Shown piece after piece: positions 1-11,143 of a stretch of 64,000 bases of DNA. The position numbers were made by a program, and so were the translations under genes. The stretch's first letter is position 1. Each line of letters starts with the position of its first letter. The notes below the pieces were generated by a model. It searched no databases and had not been told where the DNA came from. It worked only from the letters and a program-made list of their open reading frames with translations. The stretch is from Caprimulgus europaeus (Eukaryota; Chordata; Aves; Caprimulgiformes; Caprimulgidae): assembly GCA_907165065.1 (NCBI GenBank), contig OU015528.1, forward strand, positions 46,987,515-47,051,514, given 5' to 3'.

Positions 1-2640
1 ATGCATATTGTACAAAACACCTTTGCTCCAAAGAACTTAAAATCCAAGTAGATAAGAGAAAGATTTAGATAGCTGTATTTTGCAGATGGGAGACAGGGAT
101 GAAGTGTAAGATGTTAAAAGACGTTGCCTAAAGTTACACTGCAAGTTTGTGATAGTTGTTGAATCTACAGCTCCTTACATCCATCCAAATGTCTAACAAT
201 ATGAGTATCTCCAGAATAGTATCTCCTGGTGTTCAACTGAAGAAGTCAGCAGATGCAGCTCAGCTGCTGAGACCCAGTATTAACATACAGGTGGAATAAA
301 TATAGGTAGCACAACTATTCCATTGGCACCATGGTTTCAGCAAAGACATTTTTTTCCCAAACTAGAAAGAGTACCAACTAAATTAAAAAAAAAAGCCCAC
401 AACCCAGCATCCTTCAGCCATAATAGCATATTACATAGAGGAAGCAGGAGAGCATTTACCAGCTGGAAGGAAGATATCTCTACACTGATCAGCTCTAGTA
501 TGGTAAGTAGGGCAGCAACAACCACCTTCTCCTGTATTTTAAAGGGCCAGACCCTGAAAGGATATGCTGGGAAAAAAAAATCTATTGGGCAGATCTATCT
601 GATGTCCTTCTTCTTCTTTTTGCCTCTGCCTGAATAACTTTTGAGGAAAGAACCATGGGGAGGAGGTAAGTGGAGACTGAAGTATGCCAATAGCTAGAGA
701 AAGCCAGTACATATGCTCTCAGCTACCAGTGCCAGGATCAGCCACAGGCGAGCAGGTTACAAAACTGTGCTCCAAATGAGCAATCTTATCACCTCTGGAT
801 CCTGAAGGGAAAAAGGTACAGAGGTGTTAGGACCTGCACAGCAGTACCCTTTCCTTTCTCTGGGGAAGAAGCTAGCAGTAAATGCCAATCACAGCCTGAA
901 GCTGGCAAAGCAGCTACAGAAAGCAAACCAGGCAGAGACTGATGGCCATAGAGAACATCCTCCCATCACTCTGCAGTTTTGCATTAGAAGGCTGTTCCCT
1001 CTTAGTGCTACTGGCTGGCCTCCAGACCCTCTTTCGTCCCACCTAGTCAAGTGCCACTCACTCACTACTGCCACCACCACCAGCATGGCAGTGACAAACC
1101 ATAATCGCAAAACTCATGGGGCGTCTTGTCCGTCCTGATTGCAGTATCAGGAGACCGTATCAGGAATGGGAGTCAGTGTACAGGCTTGCACACAGCCTGA
1201 CGTAGGGGAGAAAAGTTTTCACCAGCTCCTCTCTGCTAAAGGAGCTGCACCCAGCCCATAGTCATCTCTCCCAATACAAGCTAATAAGTGGGCAGATAGC
1301 TTAGTGCCTTCTCCCTCCTGAGAGGATACCCCACCCACAGCTGTGCACCTAGATAAAATGCCAACAAATTACGGAGGCAAAGCAGAACATAATTCCTACA
1401 GCTCCATTTGCAAGATAATTTCCAGCATCTGCTTCTGAATTCAAACAAGAGCAATGCTGCAGCCTTTCTAACCTGCTGCTCTTGCAGCACGGTTGTCACC
1501 ATCTTCTGGCTGTTTGTGAGCCTCTGTGAAAGGAAAACGCATTAATGGACCTCAGGCCGGCCATTAACAGACGCTTGTCTGTATTGCAATAGAGATCATA
1601 GGTTGTTTGGTTCACCACAGCCTCAGAAGAGAGGTCAAGGAGTGAAATAGGGTGACAGAGATGGTATTCCTGCTCTCACCCAGCAGTGCTGGAAGGATCA
1701 TCAGTCAGGTGTAAGAGGCAAAACAGGGCACCGTAGTCTCTCTGCTCTCACATTAGCAATCATAGTAGAAGTGGTACTAATGTGCCAAGGAAAAGTGACC
1801 CAAATGTGATTTGCCTGTGTCATTTTCTCAAGCTGAGAAATCCTCTTTGTGTACCTGCTGTGCTTTGCCAGAGCGCACCAAGCCACTCTGTTTTTTATAT
1901 CAAAAAATCTTTGTGAAACCTTAGTGATGTAGGCTACAGTTAGACTCTCCTCTTGCCTATACCTGTCTGACTGAGGCACAGATTAGCATCTCTCCTTTGC
2001 AGCATACACCTCTGTCTCTTTCTCCCATACACTCCTTCCTCAACCATATCACAGCAGCTGCCAACCTGCTGTGAAACCTCAGTTTCTCAGTTCCTACTGG
2101 CAAAAGGTAGAGAACAAGATGCTAATCCCCTTCCAAGCAGAATAATAACCCCCAAAGGTATCTGCCTGGTCACACCTGGTGCCTGCTCAGAAGATAGACA
2201 AGTGGAGAATCAATCCAGTCTGCCATGGTAAATGCATTTTCAGAGTCTGACACCTCTGCTCTAACTTAGGTATTTCTGAGTGGTGTGAATTGTCTTTTGA
2301 AGGTCCATATGTCCATGTCTTGGTCACAGGAGTTACAGAAGGTGTTTCCCCCTTTCCTCAGTAAATGATTGGATTAACTTCTCTAATGCACAAGAACATA
2401 CAAGACCTGCCATGAAGGCTGGGGCGTGTTGTGTCAAGTCATGATTCACCCTACGATGCGGGCTGTGCCTGAGCCACTCGTGTAGAGCTGTCCAGTGCCC
2501 CTCTCCTGTGATCAGGGCCTCCTGTCAGGAAAGGAGCAGACAGCAGAAAGCACTGCCGTGCTACAGGGCACTCCTCATGGTGCTCCTGCTGCCACTGGCC
2601 TTCCCTCCAAGAGCCCATCTGCTCCTCTTCCACCCTCCCT
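1..2640. other. Non-coding stretch, no gene seen
   Basis: This is unique sequence of mixed composition with few CpG. The longest open frames (323-637 and 824-1138 on the plus strand, 104 codons each) have no recognisable domain, signal peptide or paired splice sites. They look like chance frames: lysine- and serine-rich, from A-rich and C-rich DNA. A donor-like AG|GTAAGT context occurs near 665, but I could not pair it with a plausible upstream acceptor and coding frame. I see no transposable element. It could be intron or intergenic DNA. Confidence 0.6.
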
Positions 2641-2647
2641 CTCATCT

Positions 2648-2835
2648 TATGCAAAGCAGCTCATTAGTCCCATTAGCAGCCGAGCACCATCTCTGATTGT
2701 TCATCAGTGATTCCTTTGTCACCCTCCATCACTCCTGTTGAGCCTCATTAGTGCTGCTAGGAAGCAGGGGAGCTGTTGGGATATTTATAGGAAGCTGAGG
2801 TGTTCTTTACACTTTATTGCTGTCTTATATCCCTT
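2648..2835. promoter_or_regulatory. Candidate enhancer-like non-coding element (CATTAG cluster)
   Basis: The patch has three copies of the homeodomain-type word CATTAG (2662-2667, 2671-2676, 2746-2751). It also has an octamer-like ATGCAAAG near 2649, a SOX-like ATTGTT (2696-2701), CCTTTGT (2713-2719) and an AT-rich ATATTTATAG near 2781. Such clustering in about 190 bp is typical of developmental enhancers, but each word is short and common. Conservation cannot be judged from one sequence. It is bounded on both sides by C- and G-rich sequence without such words. Confidence 0.33.
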
Positions 2836-4840
2836 CTCCACTCATGACCTCTCCCCTCACCCCAGCCCTCCCCAGAGGGCCTCTTCTTAATATGGTGGCT
2901 ATCCAGGGTGTACAGAGAGTCAGGAAAGGACTAGACTGATGGTTTGGAGTCAGGGAAATGAGAAAGGCAAGCTGGAGGTATGCAGAGACTCAGTTCTTGG
3001 TCAGGAGTGTACAGGCCTGCGTAGAGCTCGGTACCTGTGAGGCAGGACTGAGTATGGGATATCTGTGGCAGCCCACAAATGAATGCAAAGAGCTCATCAT
3101 GTGCACACATCCATCTTTGGGAGGTATGTGCCACAGCTACAAGCACGTTATACCTTGTGTCAGTGGCTGGGTGTGAATGTGCCTTCATGCACCTACCTCC
3201 CTGCTTGTAAGCTGATGGAGAGCTGTACCATGCTCCCAACAGCCCCACAGGGAGCAACTACCTTGGTAACTTACAAGAATATTATTTCATGTGGCACTTA
3301 ATTATGGAGGCAAATAGACAGATATAATAATTCATTCTAATAAAAGGGAGAGTAATCATTCTGACAGCAGGAGATACTGGGCTTCTCTGGGAGGAGCAGA
3401 GGTAGTATTGGGAGGAGAAGGAGGCTGAAGAAAAACCACAGGACAAGGAGAGGAGAAGGAGGAAGGAGGAACAAAATCCTAAATCAGTTACCTAATACAG
3501 ACATCTTTACGACTTCATAAATGGAATATACTTAGTGTCAGCAATCTTTGTCTTAGAGCATCACAAGGATAACTCTCCCTAGTCAAAGCCACAGGCCCTG
3601 ATCCCACCAGCAGTCAAGGTTAGTGACATTTTAATACCACTTTTCATCTGAAGATTGCATCTTCCTTCCAAAGGGTCCCAAGGAGTTTTTATAACATTTC
3701 CAGACACATAATTCATGTCTCATGGCACTGAAATTGAGCCTGTTCCTGAGGAGGATGAGCCAGCTCCACCAATGTTCAGCAGTTTTGGACAGAAAGCACT
3801 GACATCTTCTGTATCCCTCTGAAACCATGGGATATGCATGTATATGAGGAGGGGGATTTCGAGGCAGCAGAATGCAATTGCAGAGGATGAAAGCTGGCCA
3901 GGAGTCCTTTGCTAATATATAGGTTAGCACTGTGGAGCTGTAATAAACTGCACTGACGATTCAGAGCATTGCAATCATCCCTCTGCCTCCCTGGTAGATT
4001 GTGGCTTTACAGGGGGTTGGACCTCTGTGTGGCTGGGGATGGCTCTTGAAAGAGGCTGCAAACCAAGGTCCTGACATGGGTAGTTTTTCTGGAAAAATCA
4101 CTAAAAACCACAGTATTGATCCAAGTGTCTTGGACAAAATTCAGGTTTGGTAAATGGCATCACACACTTCTAAATCCTTTTTTTGGGTTTCAACCAAGTC
4201 TCACTACTTTCCTTCCCCTTCAGAACAGTGCCTTGCTGGGAACTGAGTTGGCTGTGTTCCCACCCTGCTTCTCCCACACTCTCCCTGGATGTCTGCTCCT
4301 TCCTCACAGCTGGCATGAAGACCCTGAGTGAAAAGGATCTCCTGCTGGGAGATGGTGTACCTACCATGCTGTGTTATGCCCAGAGCTGTCCTGCACTATG
4401 GCCAGTGAAATGCTGCCCTTGCTGCACCCGGTGAAGAGTCTTCCTTGCTCCCCACTGAGGATGGTGCTGGCTAACAGACATGAGGCAGGACTGGCATTTA
4501 GTCTCTGGGAAGTGCTGCTCAGCTTTGTCCTTTGGACCTCACAGAGAATCAGCATCCTTGACAGAATATGAGCGAGGGCCATGTGAGACTTGAGCAGAGC
4601 CCTCTATCCCATAAATGTGTTTGGACTGACCCTTCCCTTCCTCAGTCAGTCAATGGCTGCAGCAGCAACACAAAGCTGTTGGGGAATGCTTGCCCTCCTA
4701 CACAAACAGAGACCTCTCTCTCTCTGACTCCCTAAGTAGCAGAAGCAGAGCTTTCCCTGCCCTCCACAGCTGCAGGCCATCGTCCATACAATATTATGTT
4801 TGTATATCTCCTCTGACTTCCTCATTGCTGCATCTCTCCA
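2836..4840. other. Non-coding stretch, no gene seen
   Basis: The longest open frame is 2931-3257 on the minus strand (108 codons), with no recognisable domain. A purine-rich patch lies at about 3385-3475 (GGAG/GAAG-type sequence). The words around 4010-4025 (a G-run followed by TTGGAC) faintly recall the 3' region of CR1 LINEs, but the match is too short to call. I see no RNA gene or LTR. Confidence 0.55.
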
Positions 4841-4995
4841 CTTTCAGCTAATTTAATTGACTGCCATGGTTATGAAGAATCATGGTGTCTAGGCACCAGG
4901 AGTAATACTTAGCATGATATTGCCATTTTCACGTCCCAGAGCTATGCAAACATTAACTAACGCTAACTCTAATTAGCTGCGACTCACAGGAAAGT
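4840..4995. promoter_or_regulatory. Candidate enhancer-like AT-rich element
   Basis: The patch holds TAATTTAATTGA (4849-4860), an octamer half ATGCAAA (4944-4950) and TAATTAG (4970-4976), all within 130 bp and between more GC-rich flanks. These are typical binding words for homeodomain and POU factors. The call rests only on motif clustering and composition. Confidence 0.28.
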
Positions 4996-6544
4996 AGGTA
5001 AGCTTGATATTAGCCCCATTTTTTAACTGATGACACTAAGACTCAGAAGGCACAAGTTACTTGTCTCTGCTGAGTTCAGCAAAAGAACCGGGATGAAAGT
5101 GGGTAAATATGTTTTCTAGGCTGTTTCACCATCCCGAGGGATATTCCGGCCTCCCACAAAACATGCATTCGCCCCAGCCATACCTCAGGAGCAGAGGATA
5201 GGATGCCTCAGTTGTGCCATGCCACAGCCCCACTAGAAGTGTCTGTGCTATGCTCAACCGGCTGAAAACCCCTTCCCTGGCTAGTGGTGCCCTCACCTGC
5301 TTCCGTCTCCTTCAGAGCATCCATCTGGCACACACAATGCCACCAGGACCCAAGGAGGTTTCCTGAAACCACAGTCATGCAATAGTAGGGCACAGCCTGC
5401 CTTCTTTCTCCCCTTTTCCCACCTGAAAGACGTTGAATGAAATGGCAAAAGTCTGCAGTACTGTGCTAGAAGCCATATTATGGGCAGAAAGTGATACTCT
5501 GAACTCCTGCCATGGTCCGGTTAACAATTGCTAAAGAACATATGCAGTATCTAAATGCTACAATTCTTTCTCAAAACAGAGCATGGCCCTTGTGCAGGAA
5601 CATTCCCGTTTTAGATATTGTAAGTCACTGCTATGTTGTTCTGTTCCCAGAAACTGCCTGTGCTTGCTTTGCTTTTTCTCTTGGCTCTTCTTCTTCACTA
5701 AAATCCAAAACTATCTAGAATTTCATTATTTCACACTCAGGAAAAGAGCTAGGGAAGTTCTTCATTCTCCCTTCATTCTTGCTCCTCTGCCTCATAGCAG
5801 ACCTTTCAGCAAGGTCATCAGAAATACTGGCTGATGGACACTGCAAGATTGGTTTAGAAGAGGTTCTCCACTTGACAACTGTTAATTCAGGCAGTTAATC
5901 TGCCTCAAAATTCCCTCAAGCCACTTCTATCAGCATTATCCTTCACCTTCACTCCTGTCTGGGTCATCATATTCTACCACCTGCTCTGCTGTGGTAGCTT
6001 CCTACCCAGAGGTGGCTGCATTTCCCTTGAGGATGCACCTATTGGGGCTTCCTTCACTGTATTGCTTGGAAGGAAGCCTAAGCATTGAGTTGAGTTGTCC
6101 CCACATTTGCAGAACAAGAAGTCAGGGTCTCCCTCTTGCACACACCTTATGAAATTTTATCTGTTTAGTGTTGTGTTTACAAGGACAAAAAAGGTTGGGG
6201 AAATATCATAGCTAAAATGATTGGTGAAAATAGTTTTATCTAATAGCAGGAGTGGAGGGGAAGAAGGGTCAAAGGTAGTGCTGGCTGAAGCTGATGATTC
6301 CTGAGTGGAACAGCATGCCACTGTACAGTCCTCTTCCTTTGTAACATTTTGCCACCATATAAAACACAGGTGCACTCAGCTCTGGGAAATGGTGGGATGT
6401 TCTGGTCCCTGCTTCCCAGGAGGGCAGAGTGAAGTCAGAGAAGCATGGAGAAGAGCAATTAAAAAGGCCAGGGAAATTAAGCAGCCACCTTGGGAGGATA
6501 GATCAAAATGGCTGGGGTTTTTACTTTGGAGAGGAGGACATTAG
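4996..6544. other. Non-coding stretch, no gene seen
   Basis: Open frames are all under 90 codons and unrecognisable. The frame 6429-6692 (87 codons, plus) runs into the start of the duplicated segment at 6545. It has no known domain and is interrupted in the second copy, so I do not call it a gene. Confidence 0.55.
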
Positions 6545-6881
6545 GAAGCTTTGCAGACTCACAAAGGCAGTCGATAAGGTGAAAGCAGAACTGCTGCTCA
6601 CCAAATGCCATGGTGCTGGTGGTGTACACAGGGAAGGCCCTGGTGAGTGCAGCCAGGCTCCTGCACTCTTCCAAAATACCATCTCCAACTGACACTATAG
6701 GACACTGAGAGCTGGGCTGTGGGGACTGTTGTTCTGACTCAGTGAGTCATTACATTTTATGTCACACCTGTATCATGCATAGCAAGTGTGCTTTCATGTA
6801 AGCCCAGCCTGTACAGAGACATATCACACAAACGAAAACCTGCTGCCATCCAGTCCCAGCCAGCACCAGCTACCCCTCACC
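6545..6881. repeat. Local duplication, long copy (copy A)
   Basis: Bases 6545-6623 and 6761-6881 are nearly identical to the contiguous segment 7313-7510, with only scattered substitutions (for example ttgcag against ttacag, atgccatgg against atgccgtgg). The intervening 6624-6760 is absent from the second copy. The junction shares GT on both sides, which fits a microhomology-type deletion of 139 bp, or less simply an insertion in this copy. The missing piece lacks GT...AG ends, so the second copy does not look like a spliced retrocopy. I know no repeat family with this sequence. Confidence 0.85.
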
Positions 6882-7312
6882 TCTGACCTCGTCACGCCTC
6901 AGTGTACACAGCGGGCAGGCAGCAGGACAGGCAGGATCCAGGAACCCTCTGAGCACTAACTAACTCCTTTATACAGCCACAAAACTGTTCCAGTGTTGTC
7001 TACAGCTGCAGCCTGGCACAGCAGGACCTCTGCTTGAAGTCAGCAGGGCTGTGGCTTGAGCAGATGGAATACAGAATCCATGTTGCATTCAGGTGGTGAG
7101 CAGGTACCCCTGCTCTCTGAGAGAAAATGGGGTGGGGGAAAAAGTGTACAGACTTCAGACATCCATGTTGTCTGAGGACTCTGAGGTGCCTAGAGACAGA
7201 AATGGGATAAAATTGCAGCCACTTCCAGACTCCTGGGGAAGATGAGCATTGGGTCCAGCCAGTAGCCAGGAACTATCTGCCAACTAGGATGAAGGCTTTG
7301 CTTCTCCTTATT
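6882..7312. other. Spacer between the two duplication copies
   Basis: This is unique sequence between the end of the long copy and the start of the short one. It shows no open frame of note, no recognised repeat and no LTR ends. It was probably either part of the original duplicated unit (if the duplication was tandem and later trimmed) or present before the event. Confidence 0.5.
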
Positions 7313-7510
7313 GAAGCTTTACAGACTCACAAAGGCAGTCGATAAGGTGAAAGCAGAACTGCTGCTCACCAAATGCCGTGGTGCTGGTGGTCACACCTGT
7401 ATCATGCACAGCAGGTGTCCTTTCATGTAAGCCCAGCCTGTACAGAGACATATCACACAAATGATAACCTGCTGCCATCCAGTCCCAGCCAGCACCAGCT
7501 ACCCCTCACC
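7313..7510. repeat. Local duplication, short copy (copy B)
   Basis: This 198-bp direct repeat of 6545-6623 plus 6761-6881 is in the same orientation, its start about 770 bp downstream. It carries the same landmarks in order: GAAGCTTT, CACAAAGGCAGTCGATAAGG, the GGTGCTGGTGGT word, then CACACCTGTATCATGCA and CCAGCACCAGCTACCCC. The high identity suggests a recent duplication or gene-conversion-like homogenisation. Confidence 0.85.
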
Positions 7511-9262
7511 AACCCTCATTTCCACATTAAGTGCATTTAATAAGCAGTGCTCAGTCTGACAGCTGTCTTGCAGCTCACACATGAGTTAGAGCCAGAGATT
7601 ACAGAGAAGTTAAGACAAGGAAGAACATGTAATTTGTAGAATTTCTTTCCTCTCATTCACAGCCTTCCTTTTTAATATTCCCAACACACCTTTGCCTCAG
7701 GACTACAGCCATGCATCAGGGCACGTGTTCATTCAGCATAGTATAGTTTTCGGTGACAGAAGACATCATATGTGTGAACAGGTGGTAGAGAAAGAAGGAA
7801 GCAGAGGAGGAGAGAAAATTATCCCTCCTTCAGTTACATTCTGTATGTATGTACAGGAGAGGAAAGCAATGTCAAATTGAGGAGCTTTAAGAATTAATTT
7901 AACCACAGGGTTTGGAGCACACACCTACCTTCATAGGGCTGTGTGTGAATATTCCATATTCCTCATGCAGAACATCATTTTTTAGGGTTTATCACACTTT
8001 GACTCCTTTGCTAGGAACTAGACTGCTCTTTTGTTACACAAATCTCAACTAATGCAGAAGAGTTCAGTGAGAGACCTTATTGGAGGAGATTATTTTATTC
8101 TAAACACTGATTTCATTCACACTCATTATTTTATGCCCATATGTTCTCAGGCACCAATAGGTGTGTGCCTATGTGCTCCAGCTAAGACTCCCTGCAAAGA
8201 CAGGATGACAAAGGACATGATCTAATGAGTCTCTAGAGTTCCTCTTAGGCTGGCAACCACTGCTGGTTTTGGATCTGCCTTTTGTTCACTTTCAGGGCTC
8301 ACAGTGGTTGTGATCTTTTGTCTCCCCATACTGTTCATTGCTGATTTACTTATTCTCTTTAGTCTCCTTACCTGAATGTCTTTGATGGCTCCAGGCTCGT
8401 CCCTTTTCTTACCTCTTAATGGTTTCAGTCTATCTTTTGCTTTATTCCCAATCTGGGTGTTTTGAGAAGCTGCAAAAGAAGCTGTGATCTTGATAATCTT
8501 CTGTCTTAGGTGTCATCAACAGCTGTCATTCCTGTTCTTCTGCCACATCTTCTGGTGCCGTTCATGCCCATCCATTCCACTCTCAATGTGTCTGTTAGAT
8601 CTCTACAATATCTCTGGCTAAGGCATAGTCCCAGCCCACACACTTTCTATCACTATGCTTGGAAGATCTTATCATAGAGGACAGACGTTTTAAATGCATG
8701 GCATATTTAACTGAAGAAAAGCTATTTTGCTCATTGGTGGTTCTTGTGTCTGTAAGAAGCATGTTCTGACTGTAACCTGGTACTGAGAGTTCATCAGCAG
8801 GACTTTAGTCACCAAGAGACATGTGGTTGTGTAGAAAACCTGTCCCTTGGCTGACCACTGTAAAATCTGGACTATAGGCCAGGGTAATTAGGAAGTTGGG
8901 GGGAGGAGGGGGAAAATCCACATTTGGGCAAGGAAAAAAAAAAATCTAACAGGTCAATTTTATTCTTTTTTTTTACCATGTCCGTTTGAAGATGGTCACT
9001 TGGTTGGAAAGCTGAGCTGAGCCCTGGCAGAGGAAAACAGCTTGCAAGTGAGGCTGGGAAAGGTTTCTGGTGAGTTTAGTTTCCCAGCACTGCATCATTT
9101 CTGCCATTCAGGTCCCTCAGGTTCAAGCAGAGCCCTGTTCCCCAGAGTGGTGGCCCACTGGGCATCCAGTAGCTTCTTCTTACAGATAAATTCAGGATCC
9201 TGCACATTTACTGATGTACTTGGGTGCTTGGAAGTTTTTGAAGATACCAGTATGCCCCCTTT
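7511..9262. other. Non-coding stretch, no gene seen
   Basis: There is no open frame above 82 codons. An A11 run (8934-8944) and a T-rich run near 8965-8974 flank a short AT patch. No LINE tail or target duplication could be attached to the A-run. The stretch ends at the caggc target site of the LTR that follows. Confidence 0.55.
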
Positions 9263-9267
9263 CAGGC

Positions 9268-10420
9268 TGTGGTGGGTTGACCCTGGCTAGAGGCCGGATG
9301 CCCACCAAAGCCCACTCTATCACTCCCCCTCCTCAAATGGGCAGGGGGAGAAAAGTATAACGAAAAGCTCGTGGGTGGAGATAAGGATGGAGAGAGATCA
9401 CTCAGCAATTACTAGCACGGGCAAAACAGACTCGACTTGGGGGAAAAATCAAATTTACTTTATTACCAATCAAAATTAGAGGATAGTGAGAAGTAAAACC
9501 AAATCTTAAAACACCTCCCCCCATCCCTCCCTTCTTCCCGGGCTTAATCTCTTTCCCGATTTCCACCTCCTCCCCCCAGCAGCACAGGGGGACAGGGAAT
9601 GGGGTTGGGGTCAGTTCATCACACGGTGTTTCTGCCGCTCCTTCCTCCTCAGGGGGAGGACTGCTTCCCCCGCACCAGCGTGGGGTCCCTCTCACGGGAG
9701 ACAGTCCTCCACCAACTTCTCCAACGTGAGTCCTTCCCATGACCAACAGTTCCTCACAAACTGCTTTGGCATGGGTCCATTCCATGGTGTGCAGTCCTTC
9801 AGGAAGGGACTGCTCCAGCGCGAGTCCCCCACGGGGTCACAAGTCCTGCCAGCAAACCTGCTCCAGCGTGGGCTCCTCTCTCCACGGGCTACAGGTCCTG
9901 ACAGGAACCTGCTCCAGCACGGGCTTCCCGCGGGGTCACAGCCTCCTTCGGGCATCCACCTGCTCCGGCGTGGGGTCCTCCACGGGCTACAGGTGGTCAT
10001 CTGCTCCACCATGGACCTCCAGGGGCTGCAGGGGGACAGCCTGCTTCACCCTGGTCTGCACCACAGGCTGCAGGGGAATCTCTGCTCCGGCGCCTGGAGC
10101 ACCTCCTCCCCCTCCTTCTTCACTGACCTTGGTGTCTGCAGAGTTGTTTTATCTCACATCTTCTCACTCCTCTCTCCAGCTGCAAAGTGTGCAGCTTTTT
10201 TTTTCCCCCCTCTTCTCTTATTTTTTCTTAATTATGTTATCACAGAGGCGTTACTGATTGGCTCGGCCTTGGCCAGCGGTGGGTCCCTTCTTGTAGCCGG
10301 CTGGCATTGGCTGTGTCGGGTCGGACATGGGGGAAGCTTCTGGCAGCTTCTCCTACAGAAGCCACCCCAGGTCCCCCCCCCCCCACTGCCACCAAAACCT
10401 TGCCACGCAAACCCAATACA
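9268..10420 (-). mobile_element. Solo LTR of an avian endogenous retrovirus (LTR 1), ERVL-like
   Basis: This is a 1153-bp element with TG...CA ends: plus-strand start TGTGGTGGGTTGACCC, end AACCCAATACA. It is bracketed by the perfect 5-bp direct repeat caggc at 9263-9267 and 10421-10425. It is transcriptionally on the minus strand: the AATAAA signal lies at 9459-9464 (read in reverse) and an AT-rich TATA-like patch near 10228-10236. The U3 part contains a degenerate tandem array whose units begin CTGCTCC/CTGCTTC at 9810, 9858, 9909, 9960, 10001, 10041 and 10082, so the spacing is 40-51 bp. It is richer in CpG than its surroundings. There is no gag, pol or env beside it, so it is a solo LTR left by LTR-LTR recombination. 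The 5-bp duplication fits ERVL-type integration, and I recognise the termini from neoavian genomes. Long open frames across it (9726-10526 plus, 266 codons; 9402-9785 minus) come from its GC-rich repeats and are not genes. Confidence 0.93.
9810..10090 (-). repeat. Degenerate 40-51 bp tandem repeats inside LTR 1
   Basis: Units start with CTGCTCC or CTGCTTC and share words such as CAGCGTGGG, TCCACGGGCTACAGG and GGGGTCACA. They lie at 9810, 9858, 9909, 9960, 10001, 10041 and 10082. A shorter version occurs in the related LTR at 34995-35945, near 35519-35600. Tandem repeats in U3 often act as enhancer units; that role is an inference here. Confidence 0.7.
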
Positions 10421-10425
10421 CAGGC

Positions 10426-11107
10426 ACTTACATACTGTTGTAAATCTTCTCCCAAGGACTGCAGGACGTACCCTGCACACACAAGAACCCAAGAGCAGGA
10501 TTGAGATCACCACAGCTTCTTTCTAGCCCTAGACCGCATCCAAAAGCTGGAGCTGCCCTCCAGAGTCTCCCTTGGCACAGCCATTACAGAGCAGAGGTGA
10601 GACCACTCACTTCAAGAAAGAGGGATTTATTCCTCCACCTTTTAGGGTGGGTGCCTAAAATATCAGGCCATCTGAGACAAATTTACTTGTGTTGGATTTG
10701 GGTCTTAAAGCCTTAAGTACAGTCTCACGTCAATGTCTGCACTGCCTCACCTGGAGCTGCCAAGTGCTGCATGCAGCCCACCTCCCCAAACACTCACTTC
10801 ATTGCACTCAGCCCCAGCACTTCCTAACAACTCAAAATATAGCAGCAGGTCTGGACTGATACCAGTGGCAGTTTTGTGTAACAGATTTCTAAGGAACTGT
10901 GCTATCAGATGAGGATGTTGTGGTTTGCCATTAACAGAAGAGACTGCTTATACTGTAGGAGATAAGTTTGTGTTTGCGGCTGTGCTTCAAAATGACATAT
11001 AATGTGGTGGGGCTTGTGGGTTTTTCTCCTTCAGTGCTCGACAGCAACAGTCAAGAGTTAAGGTTATAGTGTGTATAAGACAGTGAGGTGGGGTATGTCT
11101 GGTCATT
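10426..11107. other. Non-coding stretch, no gene seen
   Basis: This is unique sequence following the LTR target duplication. No open frame above 71 codons begins here and no splice pair is evident. The last part leads into a short CR1-like tail. Confidence 0.5.
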
Positions 11108-11143
11108 ACCTCCTAAGTTTCTTCCAACCTGAATCTATGATTT
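11108..11143 (+). mobile_element. Possible 3' end fragment of a CR1 LINE
   Basis: The word string around CTTCCAACCTGAATCTATGATTTT resembles the end of bird CR1 elements, which finish with a CCTTCCAACC-type segment followed by ATTCTATGA-like 8-bp repeats. Only about 35 bp resembles it and no longer CR1 body is visible upstream, so it may be chance or a very decayed copy. Confidence 0.35.

Noticed and set aside
3995..4030. CR1-like G-run plus TTGGAC
   Set aside because: The match is about a dozen bases with no CR1 body around it.
6429..6692. 87-codon frame running into the duplication
   Set aside because: It reads past the point where the second copy is deleted, and it has no known family.
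6624..6760. The segment missing from the second duplication copy as an intron
   Set aside because: The ends are not GT...AG or another accepted intron type; a microhomology deletion explains it better.
9726..10526. 266-codon plus-strand open frame and shorter minus frames in the same place
   Set aside because: They lie almost wholly inside the solo LTR and translate its GC-rich tandem repeats; no gag, pol or env similarity.
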